Assembly: GCF_002115745.1 (NCBI RefSeq)
Contig: NZ_JFKB01000006.1
Span: 62,001 to 126,000, forward strand
Length of the DNA: 64,000 nucleotides
Direction: 5' to 3'
DNA from: Thalassospira alkalitolerans
Lineage (GTDB): Bacteria > Pseudomonadota > Alphaproteobacteria > Rhodospirillales > Thalassospiraceae
Below the pieces are notes generated by a model that was not told the origin of the DNA, made no database searches, and saw only the letters and a list, made by a program, of their open reading frames with translations. The position numbers and the translations under genes were made by a program. Shown here in pieces: positions 55,562 to 64,000 of this stretch. The stretch's first letter is position 1. Every line of letters starts with the position of its first letter.

Positions 55562-56347
55562 TCACCCCTTTGGCATCCATGGGCGGATCCATTCCAGCCC
55601 GGCATTGGTATCGCCATGCGGTTTGTATTCACAGCCGATCCACCCCTCATACCCGACCCGGTCCAGCATATAAAACAGGAACGGATAATTGAGTTCGCCG
55701 CTGTCAGGTTCATGGCGGCCAGGCACACCCGCAATCTGAATATGGGCGGTTTGGTCCAGATGTTTATCAAGCCGTGCGGCAATATTTCCGCCGACAATCT
55801 GGGAATGGTAAATATCAAATTGCAGCGCCAGACTGGAATGATCAAGCTGTTGCAAAATAACCGCCGCCTGTTCAATCGAATTAAGCAAATATCCCGGCAT
55901 ATCAATCGGGTTGATCGGTTCCAGCAGGATTTTTACCCCGGCCTGCTCGGCCAGATCAGCGGCATAAAGCAGGTTATCGCAATAAAGCCTCGCCAATTCA
56001 CCGGCATTTTCACCCTTGCCCGTCACGCCCGACATGCAATGGATCATCTTGCAATCGGTTGCCGCGGCATAATCAAGTGACTGAACCACGGAATCGCGAA
56101 ATTCATCTTCTCGCCCCGGACGACAGGCAAGACCACGGTCACCCTTGTCCCAATCGCCTAAAGGCATATTAAACAGAACCTGTTCCAAACCATTATCAAC
56201 CAACAACGATTTGACACTCGCCATCGGTAAATCATAGGCACCAATATATTCCACCGCGCCAAACCCGGCGGCGGCCGCCGCCTCAAACCGTTTTTCAAAC
56301 GGAAGATCGGCAAACAAAAACGATAAATTGGCGCTAAAACGGGGCAT
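55562..56347 (-). CDS. hyi: Hydroxypyruvate isomerase
   Basis: This is a TIM-barrel sugar-isomerase-like protein of 261 residues that interconverts hydroxypyruvate and tartronate semialdehyde. It begins MPRFSANLSFLFADLPFEKRF and shows NMPLGDWDKGDRGLAC, ILLEPINPIDMPGYLL, LQFDIYHSQIVGGN and IQIAGVPGRHEPDSGELNYPF, all typical of Hyi. It converges on the AT-rich gene with an 18-bp gap. The usual partners glyoxylate carboligase and tartronate semialdehyde reductase are absent. Confidence 0.9.
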   Translation of the reverse strand: MPRFSANLSFLFADLPFEKRFEAAAAAGFGAVEYIGAYDLPMASVKSLLVDNGLEQVLFNMPLGDWDKGDRGLACRPGREDEFRDSVVQSLDYAAATDCKMIHCMSGVTGKGENAGELARLYCDNLLYAADLAEQAGVKILLEPINPIDMPGYLLNSIEQAAVILQQLDHSSLALQFDIYHSQIVGGNIAARLDKHLDQTAHIQIAGVPGRHEPDSGELNYPFLFYMLDRVGYEGWIGCEYKPHGDTNAGLEWIRPWMPKG

Positions 56348-56455
56348 GGGGCACCTGATCGGCAAAAGGTAAAAGATAACGGGGTGGAAGATGATTACCA
56401 TCCCCATGGTTTATCAACCGCCTCCCCGCGTCAATGACAAACCCCACCCCTGTCA

Positions 56456-57346
56456 TCAGGCTGATTGGGTATTGGTAATTTCAGAGGCCAACCATGCGCC
56501 AAAAGCCTCAATCTCGGCAAGGTTCGAACTCTTGCCGGTATGGATCAAATGATAATAATGGCCTTCGATCACCGGACCGAAAGGCTGCACCAACACGCCG
56601 CTTTCAAGTTCGGACTGCACCATTTCCGAACTGGCCAGAACAACGCCCTGCCCGGCAATTGCCGCCTGAATGGCATGGGTATCGTCACTAAAACTTAGCC
56701 CCGCGGCCAGATCAACACCGTCCACGCCGGCCAATTTGCACCAGCGTGACCAGGTTGGCGTCACATCATCAGGGCGCAACCATTCCAGATGCAAAAGCGC
56801 ATGATTGCGCAAATCACCCGGATGTCGAATGTTTAGCATCGGGCTGCATACCGGGGCAAACCGATCCGCAAACAGGGTTTGCACCACCATCCCCGGAAAC
56901 GGCCCGCGCCCGTATCGAACCGCAGCATCGGCCATCCCGGATTTAAGATCGACCGCCTCTGCCGACGTATGCAACCGCATGTGAATGTCAGGATGGGCCG
57001 CCTGAAAACCCGCAAGACGGGGCAACAACCATTTCGCCGCAAAAGATGCCAGAACCGACACTGTCAGGCCGCGTTGGGATTTACGCGCCCGAACCCTGTC
57101 AATCACCGCACTAAAACCGGCAAACCCGTCACGCAATGTCGGATAAAGCTCCTGCCCGGCCGGGGTCAATGTCACCTGCCGTGGTTTCCGGTCAAACAAA
57201 CGCACACCAAGCGTATCTTCCAAAAGCCGCACCTGATGACTGATCGCAGTTGGCGTTACCGCAAGTTCGGATGCCGCACGTTTAAAACTAAGATGGCGGG
57301 CCGCAGCCTCGAAGGCGCGCAGGGTGGCAAGCGGGGGCAAGGGCAT
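56456..57346 (-). CDS. LysR-family regulator (GcvA-like)
   Basis: This 296-residue regulator has an N-terminal HTH (LPPLATLRAFEAAARHLSFKRAASELAVTPTAISHQVRLLED) and a periplasmic-binding-like effector domain. The PLATLRAFEAAARH start is typical of the GcvA/AmpR-like branch. It is divergent from the azoreductase gene across a 131-bp gap, which is the usual arrangement when a LysR protein controls its neighbour. Confidence 0.92.
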   Translation of the reverse strand: MPLPPLATLRAFEAAARHLSFKRAASELAVTPTAISHQVRLLEDTLGVRLFDRKPRQVTLTPAGQELYPTLRDGFAGFSAVIDRVRARKSQRGLTVSVLASFAAKWLLPRLAGFQAAHPDIHMRLHTSAEAVDLKSGMADAAVRYGRGPFPGMVVQTLFADRFAPVCSPMLNIRHPGDLRNHALLHLEWLRPDDVTPTWSRWCKLAGVDGVDLAAGLSFSDDTHAIQAAIAGQGVVLASSEMVQSELESGVLVQPFGPVIEGHYYHLIHTGKSSNLAEIEAFGAWLASEITNTQSA

Positions 57347-57477
57347 ATAGGTGATCTCAATTCATCTATTGGCTGAGGTATTCGACTTTGATCCAAGCCT
57401 GTATCCACGTCAAGTATGGGGCAACCAAAACACAACAGATGACCTCAGATCATCAAATGACATCACAGGAGCCTCAG

Positions 57478-58179
57478 ATGAAAACGATCCTGCATATCGA
57501 CAGCAGCGCCCGCCCCGGTCGGTCCGACACGCAGGCCCACGGTTCCCATTCCCGCCGACTGAGTGCAAAATTTGTCGAAAGCTGGTTGGCGGCACGCCCG
57601 AATGACACTGTGATTTATCGCGATGTTGGCACCAATCCCCCAACACCAGTCACCGGTGACTGGATCCATGCGGCCTTCACCAAACCGGATGATCGCGAAG
57701 ACTGGATGCATCAGGTTTTGACTGAAAGCGATGAACTGGTTGATGAATTGCTGCGTGCGGACGTGATCGTTGCCGGTGTGCCAATGTATAATTTCGGCAT
57801 GCCCGCCCAGATGAAAGCATGGATTGAAAACATTGTCCGGGTCGGCAAGACATTTGGCTTTGACCGATCACGCGATGGCCTACCTTATTGGCCGATGGTT
57901 ACCGGTGAAAAATCCATCGTGGTTTTATCTGCGCGTGGCGATTTTGGATATGATCCGGGCGGGCGCGTCGCACATTTGAACCATGTCGAAAACGGCGTTT
58001 TTTCCCCACTGGAATATATCGGCATCACCGATCAACACCGTGCCGCCATCGAATATGACGAATTCGGCGATGATCGCACGGCACAATCAATTACCGATGC
58101 TGAGGCAAAGGTTGCCAATATCATCACCGAATTGCTGATCCGACACGCAGACACATCAACCGTCGCAGGCGCAGCCTGA
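57478..58179 (+). CDS. azoR: FMN-dependent NADH:quinone/azo reductase (AzoR family)
   Basis: The 233-residue flavodoxin-fold protein begins MKTILHIDSSARPGRSDTQ with the FMN phosphate loop. It has VPMYNFGMPAQMKAWIENIVRVGKTF (flavin contact) and SARGDFGYDPGGRVAHLNHVE. The family reduces quinones and azo compounds by two electrons with NADH and protects against electrophiles. CAGGAG before the ATG at 57478 decides the start; an in-frame ATG at 57388 has no site. It is probably regulated by the divergent LysR gene. Confidence 0.9.
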   Translation: MKTILHIDSSARPGRSDTQAHGSHSRRLSAKFVESWLAARPNDTVIYRDVGTNPPTPVTGDWIHAAFTKPDDREDWMHQVLTESDELVDELLRADVIVAGVPMYNFGMPAQMKAWIENIVRVGKTFGFDRSRDGLPYWPMVTGEKSIVVLSARGDFGYDPGGRVAHLNHVENGVFSPLEYIGITDQHRAAIEYDEFGDDRTAQSITDAEAKVANIITELLIRHADTSTVAGAA

Positions 58180-58203
58180 AATGCACTAAGCACCTTGGAA
58201 AAG

Positions 58204-58249
58204 CACCACCGGGCAATTGACGCATAATATCGTCAATTAACCGGTGGTG
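58204..58249. terminator. Long hairpin overlapping the ndh stop codon
   Basis: CACCACCGGGCAATTGACG and CGTCAATTAACCGGTGGTG are 19-base arms with one mismatch and an 8-base loop. One arm lies inside the last codons and stop of ndh, the other just after azoR, so the hairpin probably terminates both convergent transcripts although a T-run is lacking. Confidence 0.7.
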
Positions 58250-59516
58250 TAACCGGATCGGCTGTTTCACCCGGCATCTGCCCCGTGATCAGGCGCGCCC
58301 CCTTCTTGCGGAATAAATAGCTCCAGACCCATTGCACCATCACAAGGGCGGGGGCGCGCAACCCGATCAGGAAATAGATATGCGCAAGCCCCCAGAACCA
58401 CCACGCCAACCAGCCGCGCAGTTTAAACCCGTTAAAATCAATCACGGCCCGATGACGGCCAATCGTCGCAAGGTTCCCGGCATGGCGATACGCAAACGGC
58501 TTTGTTTTGCGGCCCGCCATATGATCCAGAATACGGGCACCAACATATTTGCCTTGCTGTTTGGCTGCGGGCGCAATGCCCGGCACCGTCAAACCATCGC
58601 GCCATGGCACATGGGCGGCATCACCAATCACAAAGACATCGTCATGGCCCGGAATGGACAAATCGGCATTGACCATCATCCGCCCGCCGCGATCCGTCTC
58701 GTGCCCGGTCCAGTCGCCCAGATGATCAACACGCACACCGGCCCCCCAGATCACATTGGCACTTGGAATGAATTCATCGCCGATTTGAGCCCCCAACGCG
58801 GTAATATCGGAAACTTGGTGATTGGTTCTGACTTCCACCCCGATATTTTCCAATGATTTTTGCGTGTAATCGGACAAATCTTCGGGAAATGCGGCCAACA
58901 ATCGCGGACCACCTTCGGCCAAAATGATGCGGGCATCCCGTGGATCAATGCGGCGAAAATCATGCGACAGCGCCTGTTTGGCCAATTCGGCAATTGCGCC
59001 GGCCATCTCGACACCGGTCGGGCCACCGCCAACCACGATAAAATTTAACAACCGTCGCCGTTCTTCTGGGTCTTCGCTGTTTTCGGCCTGCTCAAACGCC
59101 AAAAGCAGTCTTTTACGGATATCCGTTGCCTCGGTAATATTTTTAAGGCCCGGCGCCACCTTTGCCCAATGATCATTACCGAAATAGGATGTCACTGCCC
59201 CGGTCGCGATGACCAGATAATCAAAACCAAGGTCGCGATCCCCGGCGATAACACGCCGCCCGGCCAAATCAAGGCCGGTCACCTCGCCCATAAAGACCGA
59301 CACATTGGCATAACTGCTGAAAATGCTGCGGATCGGCCAGGCAATTTCGGCAGGCGACAGATCCGCCGTCGCAACCTGATAAAGCAGCGGCTGAAACAGA
59401 TGGTGATTACGCCGGTCGATCAGAACGACGTCGACTTCTTTGCCTGCCAGTTTTTTGGCCGCACTGATGCCACCAAACCCCGCACCGACAATCACCACAC
59501 GTTTTCTGTCTGTCAT
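58233..59516 (-). CDS. ndh: Type II NADH:quinone oxidoreductase (NDH-2)
   Basis: This is a monotopic membrane flavoprotein of 427 residues that passes electrons from NADH to quinone without pumping protons. The FAD Rossmann motif is VVIVGAGFGGISAAKKLAG, the NADH motif is FIVVGGGPTGVEMAGAIAEL, and VFVIGDAAHVPW closes the FAD site. A hydrophobic C-terminal segment (AWWFWGLAHIYFLIGLR) provides the membrane contact. The last codons form one arm of the hairpin at 58204-58249. Confidence 0.92.
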   Translation of the reverse strand: MTDRKRVVIVGAGFGGISAAKKLAGKEVDVVLIDRRNHHLFQPLLYQVATADLSPAEIAWPIRSIFSSYANVSVFMGEVTGLDLAGRRVIAGDRDLGFDYLVIATGAVTSYFGNDHWAKVAPGLKNITEATDIRKRLLLAFEQAENSEDPEERRRLLNFIVVGGGPTGVEMAGAIAELAKQALSHDFRRIDPRDARIILAEGGPRLLAAFPEDLSDYTQKSLENIGVEVRTNHQVSDITALGAQIGDEFIPSANVIWGAGVRVDHLGDWTGHETDRGGRMMVNADLSIPGHDDVFVIGDAAHVPWRDGLTVPGIAPAAKQQGKYVGARILDHMAGRKTKPFAYRHAGNLATIGRHRAVIDFNGFKLRGWLAWWFWGLAHIYFLIGLRAPALVMVQWVWSYLFRKKGARLITGQMPGETADPVTPPVN

Positions 59517-59761
59517 GCTGGTCGTACTCCTGCTTTATGTTGATCCGACCCCGTCCTCAACTAGTCAGAAACACCTGAAATCGCAAGGAACGCATCTGGA
59601 ACAATTGCTTAGGGATTATGTTCAGGTTTTCAGACACCGCGACTGCCGTCACGATGACATACAGTACCGCCCGCTTGGAACGCGCGACAAGCCAAAGCGT
59701 TCCGGCTATAACCATCGAATTGATTTCAACGTTCCAATATAATGCCACCGACGAGGCCCCC

Positions 59762-60190
59762 ATGACCGAAACATTCCAGCTTCATCCCCAATTGGCCGCC
59801 GATACAACCATCGTCACCGATGGCCCGTTGTCCCACGTCCTGTTGATGAATGATGCACGCTATCCTTGGCTGATCCTCGTGCCAAAACGTGCCAATCTGG
59901 TCGATTACGATGATCTGAGTGCCGATGAACGCAAAATCCTTGGTGATGAATGTGCTGCTGTATCATCGGCCCTGAAACGTCGGTTCAAGGCCCATAAAAC
60001 CAATGTTGCCATGCTGGGCAATATGGTTCCGCAATTACATTGCCACGTTGTTGCACGCTTTACCGATGACGCGGCATGGCCCGGTCCGATCTGGGGTGTT
60101 GGCAACGCTGAACCCTATGACGAAGACGCCGGTCAGGAACGTCTGGCGATCTTGCGTGCAGACCTGATTTCAGCGTTTAAGCACCTGTGA
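59762..60190 (+). CDS. HIT-family protein
   Basis: This 142-residue histidine-triad nucleotide-binding protein has the triad segment QLHCHVVARF, a variant of HxHxH in which the first His is replaced by Gln. It also has LILVPKRANLVDYDDL near the middle. HIT proteins hydrolyse or transfer nucleotides from AMP-type esters; the substrate here is unknown. GAGG before the ATG at 59762 supports this start over an in-frame ATG at 59618. It is divergent from ndh. Confidence 0.85.
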   Translation: MTETFQLHPQLAADTTIVTDGPLSHVLLMNDARYPWLILVPKRANLVDYDDLSADERKILGDECAAVSSALKRRFKAHKTNVAMLGNMVPQLHCHVVARFTDDAAWPGPIWGVGNAEPYDEDAGQERLAILRADLISAFKHL

Positions 60191-60209
60191 TCATACACCT
60201 TGGCCGACC

Positions 60210-60223
60210 TTGACGCATATCAA
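60210..60223 (+). promoter_or_regulatory. FNR/FixK-type box upstream of hemN
   Basis: TTGAC-GCAT-ATCAA matches the consensus TTGAT-N4-ATCAA with one mismatch, 52 bp upstream of the hemN start. Anaerobic activation of hemN by FNR-type regulators is established in other proteobacteria. Confidence 0.75.
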
Positions 60224-60274
60224 GGCAGGTGACTTTGGAATAATGCAAAAGACGGACAGAACAAAATTTTCGGG

Positions 60275-61639
60275 ATGTCCGTCATGCAACTCGCCCTTTA
60301 CGAAAAATACGATCTGCGGCTGCCGCGCTATACAAGCTATCCCACAGCACCGCATTTCAACACCGCCGTAAACGGCAAGGTTTTCGAAGGCTGGCTGGGC
60401 GACCTTGATCCCGCGCAACCGCTATCGCTGTATCTGCATATTCCATGGTGTCAGGAAATGTGCTGGTTCTGCGGTTGCAACACCAAAATCACCAAACAAT
60501 ATGAGCCCGTGGGAAAATTCGTCCATGCCCTGCGCATGGAAATCGCAAGCCTTCTATCAAAGCTTGATCCCGCCCATCGGTTCAAAGTTTCCCATATCCA
60601 TTTTGGCGGTGGCAGCCCTACGGCCCTTACCGCCGATGACCTGCGCGCCATCATGGGCGATCTGACGGATCGTCTTGATATCCTTGATGACGCCGAAGTC
60701 GCCCTTGAAATGGACCCGCGCACCGCGACCCCGGACTTTATCGATGCGATGGCCGAATGCGGCTTTACCCGTGCCAGCATTGGCATTCAGGATTTCAACC
60801 CGTTTGTCCAACGTGCGGTCAACCGCGTGCAATCCTTTGAATTGGTAAAAGGCGTTATTGAACATCTGCGCTGGCACAAAATCTCCGGCATCAATGTTGA
60901 TTTGATGTATGGCCTGCCGTTTCAGACCGTCGCCAGCATCATCGAAACCGTTGACCAGACCGTAACTTTGAACCCCGACCGGTTATCGGTATTTGGCTAC
61001 GCCCATGTGCCATGGATGAAAAAGCATCAGAACCTGATCCCGACCGAGGCCCTGCCCGATACGGCTGCGCGCTGGGCGCAATACGAAACCATCCAGAACC
61101 GCCTGACCAGCCACGGCTATACCGCCATCGGCCTTGATCATTTCGCACGCGATGACGACGACATGGCCATCGCCCTTCAAAACGGTCTGTTGCACCGGAA
61201 TTTTCAGGGATACACCACCGACCGCGCCGAAGCCCTGATCGGGTTTGGCCCGTCGGCGATTTCATCCCTGCCACAGGGCTATGCCCAAAATGACCCCGCC
61301 CTTGCCCGTTGGCAGCGCGCGGTTGAAGCCGGAGCATGTGCCATTGAAAAGGGTGTGGCGGTTAACCCCGAAGATCGCCTGCGCCGCGACATCATCAACG
61401 AATTAATGTGCAGCCTGACGGTTGATCTGGGCTCAATCTGTGCCGATCACGGCATTTCGGCCGACCGTTTTGCCCCGGAACTTGATCGCATTCGCGCCAT
61501 GACCAATGATGGCATCGTCGAAGTTAACGGCACAAACATCACGTTAACCAATAGTGGCCGACCCTTGGTTCGGGCAGTATGTGCCGCGTTTGACACCTAT
61601 CTTGATCATGCCCATGGGCGCCATTCTCAGGCGGTCTAA
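60275..61639 (+). CDS. hemN: Oxygen-independent coproporphyrinogen III oxidase
   Basis: This radical-SAM enzyme decarboxylates coproporphyrinogen III when oxygen is absent. The 454-residue length and N-terminal LPRYTSYPTAPHF fit true HemN rather than the shorter HemW. The cluster-binding motif is CQEMCWFCGCN; GGGSPTAL, EMDPRTATPDFI and GINVDLMYGLPFQT follow. An FNR-type box lies upstream and a hairpin downstream. The organism is therefore likely able to live at low oxygen. Confidence 0.95.
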   Translation: MSVMQLALYEKYDLRLPRYTSYPTAPHFNTAVNGKVFEGWLGDLDPAQPLSLYLHIPWCQEMCWFCGCNTKITKQYEPVGKFVHALRMEIASLLSKLDPAHRFKVSHIHFGGGSPTALTADDLRAIMGDLTDRLDILDDAEVALEMDPRTATPDFIDAMAECGFTRASIGIQDFNPFVQRAVNRVQSFELVKGVIEHLRWHKISGINVDLMYGLPFQTVASIIETVDQTVTLNPDRLSVFGYAHVPWMKKHQNLIPTEALPDTAARWAQYETIQNRLTSHGYTAIGLDHFARDDDDMAIALQNGLLHRNFQGYTTDRAEALIGFGPSAISSLPQGYAQNDPALARWQRAVEAGACAIEKGVAVNPEDRLRRDIINELMCSLTVDLGSICADHGISADRFAPELDRIRAMTNDGIVEVNGTNITLTNSGRPLVRAVCAAFDTYLDHAHGRHSQAV

Positions 61640-61664
61640 ACATCTGATCAAAATAGGAAAGTAT

Positions 61665-61691
61665 CGACGGGTCGGAAATCCCGACCCGTCG
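61665..61691 (+). terminator. Terminator-like hairpin after hemN
   Basis: CGACGGGTCGG and CCGACCCGTCG are perfect 11-bp arms with a 5-base loop. The downstream T-run is weak (CATTTG). Confidence 0.7.
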
Positions 61692-61792
61692 CATTTGAAT
61701 CAAAAACAGACATCTTTTCTGCGCAGCCATATAACTTCAAGCAACTGCCCTGATAACCGCGATCAGCACCGATAGCTCCGCATCCGGCCTAA

Positions 61793-62728
61793 TCAGGCCG
61801 ATTTGCGCACCGTCAAAATAACAATCCCGGTAATCACAACCAATCCACCCGCCATTTGGGCCGGACTGATCATTTGGTCCAGCACCACCCAGCCAAACAG
61901 CAAGGTGGCAATCGGTTCCATATTCATCACCGACGCATTTCGCGCCATATTAAGGCGCGGCACCGAGATAAACAGGACCGAAAAAGCACCACCATACAGC
62001 AGCACCAATGCACCAAGCCCGAACCAGCCGGGCATGGCAGACGGTAATGCCATCCCGCCCGGGACCAGTTCGGCAAAACCGGCAATGATCATGGATACGA
62101 AAACGATCAGCATGGTGAACATGCTGCGCACAGATCCGCGCATGACCGAAAGTTTGTGATCAGTCACCCAAAGGGCCACGGCAAAGGACGTTGCCGCCCC
62201 CATCGCAAAGCCGATCCCCTGCCACCAGTTCGTACCGATATCGCCATCCATTGCCAAAACGCCGGGCACATCAAGCGCCAGGACAAGTCCGGATAGAATG
62301 AACAACATCAACGCCGCCGATTTCAATGTCGGTCGCGCCCCTCCCAACCCCCAGGTCAATAACGCCAGAATGATCGGGAAACTGTTTGCTGTCAAAAGGG
62401 CAAGAGCAACCGGAATGCGCGCCACCGCCGAATAAAGGCACAGGCTTTGAATAGTGACCAGAATCCCCAGCAGCACTTGCCATTTACGACTTCCGGCCGG
62501 AAGTCGGATCGTTTGGCGTTGCCAGATGACAAGCGCAATCAGGATTGCCAGCGCCACGCCCGAACGGCACAGGATCGCCAAAAGCAATCCGGTGCCGTTT
62601 TCAAACGCCAACCGCGCGGCCACATGGTTCCCCCCAAAGGAACAGGCAACTGTAACAAGGATCAAAACCGCAATCTGGCGTGGGAAATGTGCAGGAGCAA
62701 CAGCAGGTTGGTCAGTCGAAACAGACAT
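61793..62728 (-). CDS. EamA/DMT-superfamily transporter
   Basis: This 311-residue integral membrane protein has about ten helices arranged as two EamA repeats (first from IAVLILVTVACSFGGNHVAARLAF, second from WWQGIGFAMGAATSFAVALWV). Family members export amino acids and other metabolites; the substrate is unknown. The ATG at 62728 gives a normal topology; an in-frame upstream start would add 30 residues. It is downstream of and close to the MFS gene on the same strand. Confidence 0.88.
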   Translation of the reverse strand: MSVSTDQPAVAPAHFPRQIAVLILVTVACSFGGNHVAARLAFENGTGLLLAILCRSGVALAILIALVIWQRQTIRLPAGSRKWQVLLGILVTIQSLCLYSAVARIPVALALLTANSFPIILALLTWGLGGARPTLKSAALMLFILSGLVLALDVPGVLAMDGDIGTNWWQGIGFAMGAATSFAVALWVTDHKLSVMRGSVRSMFTMLIVFVSMIIAGFAELVPGGMALPSAMPGWFGLGALVLLYGGAFSVLFISVPRLNMARNASVMNMEPIATLLFGWVVLDQMISPAQMAGGLVVITGIVILTVRKSA

Positions 62729-62844
62729 ATCAAAACCGGTTTTGTGGAATGAACGATCAGAAAACGCCAGAAAGACAATAAAAACAAGCCTTTCAGGGCC
62801 GGGCGCTGCATACAGCACAGCCGATGCAACGCCCCGATTTCCTT

Positions 62845-64000
62845 TTATGCGGCCTGCGGGACGGCGATTGACCGGCGATCAAGCACACCGCTGATCATGG
62901 TCAAACCAACCGCCAAGGCAACAAGAAGGGCCGCAACCCACGGTGTTGCCGACAGGCCAAGCGACGATGAAACCACCAATCCACCAACCCATGCACCAAT
63001 CGCAATGCCAAGATTAAATGCCGCAATGTTAAGCGCCGATGCCACATCCACCCCGCCCGGGCGATGCAATTTCGCCAATTGCACGACATAAAGCTGAAGC
63101 CCCGGCACATTGGCAAATTGCAGGAAGCCAAGGACAGCCAGCGTCCCCACAGCAAGCACCGGCGAAACAGCCGTAAAGGTAAAGATAAGCAGCGTGATCG
63201 CCTGCAAGACAAACAGCACGGTCAATGCCCGCACCGGATTGCGATCAGCAATTCGACCCCCGACAAGGTTCCCCGCCGCAATCGCCAAACCATAAAACAC
63301 AAGGATCAGGCTGACAGCGGATTCACTAAACCCGGTAATGTCCTGCAAAACGGCTGACAGATACGTAAAGGTGACAAACGTACCGCCATATCCAAACGCC
63401 GTCATGCCAAAGACCAACAACAAACGGCCACTGCCCAGCACCCGCACCTGATCAAGCAGGCGTGCCGGTTCGGAACGGCTTAAATTCGATGGCAACAAAA
63501 CCGCAATCGCACCAAAGGCAATCACGCCAAGCATCGCCACGCCCCAGAACGTCGCCCGCCAACCAAACATCTGGCCAATGAATGTGCCCAACGGCACACC
63601 GGTCACAATCGCAACTGTCAATCCCATGAACATCATGGCAATTGCCGATGCCCGGCGGTTTTCCGGCACCAGATCAGCCGCAATTGTCGCCCCGATCGAG
63701 AAAAACACACCATGGGCAAAGGCCGAAATCACCCGTGCAACCAGTAACATTTCATAAGTCGGGCTGAGTGCTGCGGCACTGTTACCGATCACAAACAACC
63801 CCATCAGGCCCAGCATCAAAGTCTTGCGATGCATCCGCCCGGTAAGGGCGGTTAAAACCGGCGCGCCAAATGTCACCCCAAGGGCGTAAACACTAACAAT
63901 CAGCCCCGCCATCGGCAGACTGACAGAAAGATCATTTGCCACAGTCGGCAACAAACCGACGACAACAAACTCCGTCGTGCCGATCGCATAGGCCGCGATC
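62845..64000 (-). CDS. MFS exporter, DHA1/AraJ-YdhP-like (5' end beyond the window)
   Basis: The frame stays open to the right edge. The first visible residues, IAAYAIGTTEFVVVGLLPTV, match the TM1 motif of this drug-H+ antiporter group, so only a short N-terminus is missing. About 385 residues are visible with some eleven to twelve helices, including YALGVTFGAPVLTALTGRMHRK and GVPLGTFIGQMFGWRATFWGV (the MFS motif C-like region). Substrates may be sugars or drugs. A TTG at 63954 that could be read as a start lies inside TM1 and is not the real start. Confidence 0.9.
   Translation of the reverse strand, partial: IAAYAIGTTEFVVVGLLPTVANDLSVSLPMAGLIVSVYALGVTFGAPVLTALTGRMHRKTLMLGLMGLFVIGNSAAALSPTYEMLLVARVISAFAHGVFFSIGATIAADLVPENRRASAIAMMFMGLTVAIVTGVPLGTFIGQMFGWRATFWGVAMLGVIAFGAIAVLLPSNLSRSEPARLLDQVRVLGSGRLLLVFGMTAFGYGGTFVTFTYLSAVLQDITGFSESAVSLILVFYGLAIAAGNLVGGRIADRNPVRALTVLFVLQAITLLIFTFTAVSPVLAVGTLAVLGFLQFANVPGLQLYVVQLAKLHRPGGVDVASALNIAAFNLGIAIGAWVGGLVVSSSLGLSATPWVAALLVALAVGLTMISGVLDRRSIAVPQAA

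Overview
The window looks like a chromosomal segment of a marine alphaproteobacterium of the Rhodospirillales, most likely Thalassospira or a close relative. This is inferred from the alphaproteobacterial gene set (GapR/DUF2312, the ybgC-tolQRAB-pal-cpoB block behind ruvCAB, ZapA with a 6S RNA candidate, a fused indolepyruvate ferredoxin oxidoreductase) and from a mid-50s GC content. No database search was possible. Almost all of the sequence is protein-coding. I saw no rRNA, tRNA, CRISPR array, insertion sequence or prophage.

Layout. 1-5.1 kb: two tandem paralogous membrane sensor kinases of the 7TMR-DISM type, converging on an OmpR-type response regulator; the second kinase has lost key ATP-binding residues. 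5.4-19.3 kb: a long minus-strand housekeeping block, in transcription order yebC, ruvC-ruvA-ruvB, ybgC-tolQ-tolR-tolA-tolB-pal-cpoB, tilS, ftsH, folP (DNA repair, envelope constriction, tRNA modification, proteolysis, folate). 19.7-24.6 kb: two tandem chemoreceptors with different sensor domains but near-identical signalling domains. 24.6-26.4 kb: a ymdB-like phosphoesterase, a 6S RNA candidate, zapA and a small coiled-coil gene. 26.9-33.7 kb: tkt, gap, a spermidine-synthase-like methyltransferase, a conserved hypothetical, thiE, efp and an inositol monophosphatase. 33.9-38.6 kb: a periplasmic OmpA-like protein, a MotA/ExbB-like channel and a MotB-like partner, which look like a non-flagellar proton-driven stator, followed by an orphan lipoprotein.

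38.8-45.5 kb: a BenE transporter, then a sulfide/persulfide oxidation cluster made of a Crp/Fnr regulator, a persulfide dioxygenase, a type II sulfide:quinone oxidoreductase with an N-terminal DUF442 domain, and a SulP transporter. Together these could oxidise sulfide through persulfide to sulfite and move the oxyanion products. 45.6-52.4 kb: a VOC protein, the 1160-residue indolepyruvate ferredoxin oxidoreductase, GapR, and a YbdK-type ligase coupled to an N-formylglutamate amidohydrolase. 52.6-56.3 kb: a glycerate/hydroxypyruvate locus (GntR regulator, glycerate 2-kinase, hydroxypyruvate isomerase) interrupted by a very AT-rich foreign gene with a PD-(D/E)XK-like motif. 56.4-64 kb: LysR and azoreductase, type II NADH dehydrogenase, a HIT protein, an FNR-box-preceded hemN, a DMT exporter, and an MFS exporter that runs off the right edge.

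The strongest leads for something undescribed are the orphan stator-like cluster, the AT-rich nuclease-like gene, the active/degenerate kinase pair, and the possible thiol-sensing Crp/Fnr regulator of sulfide oxidation.
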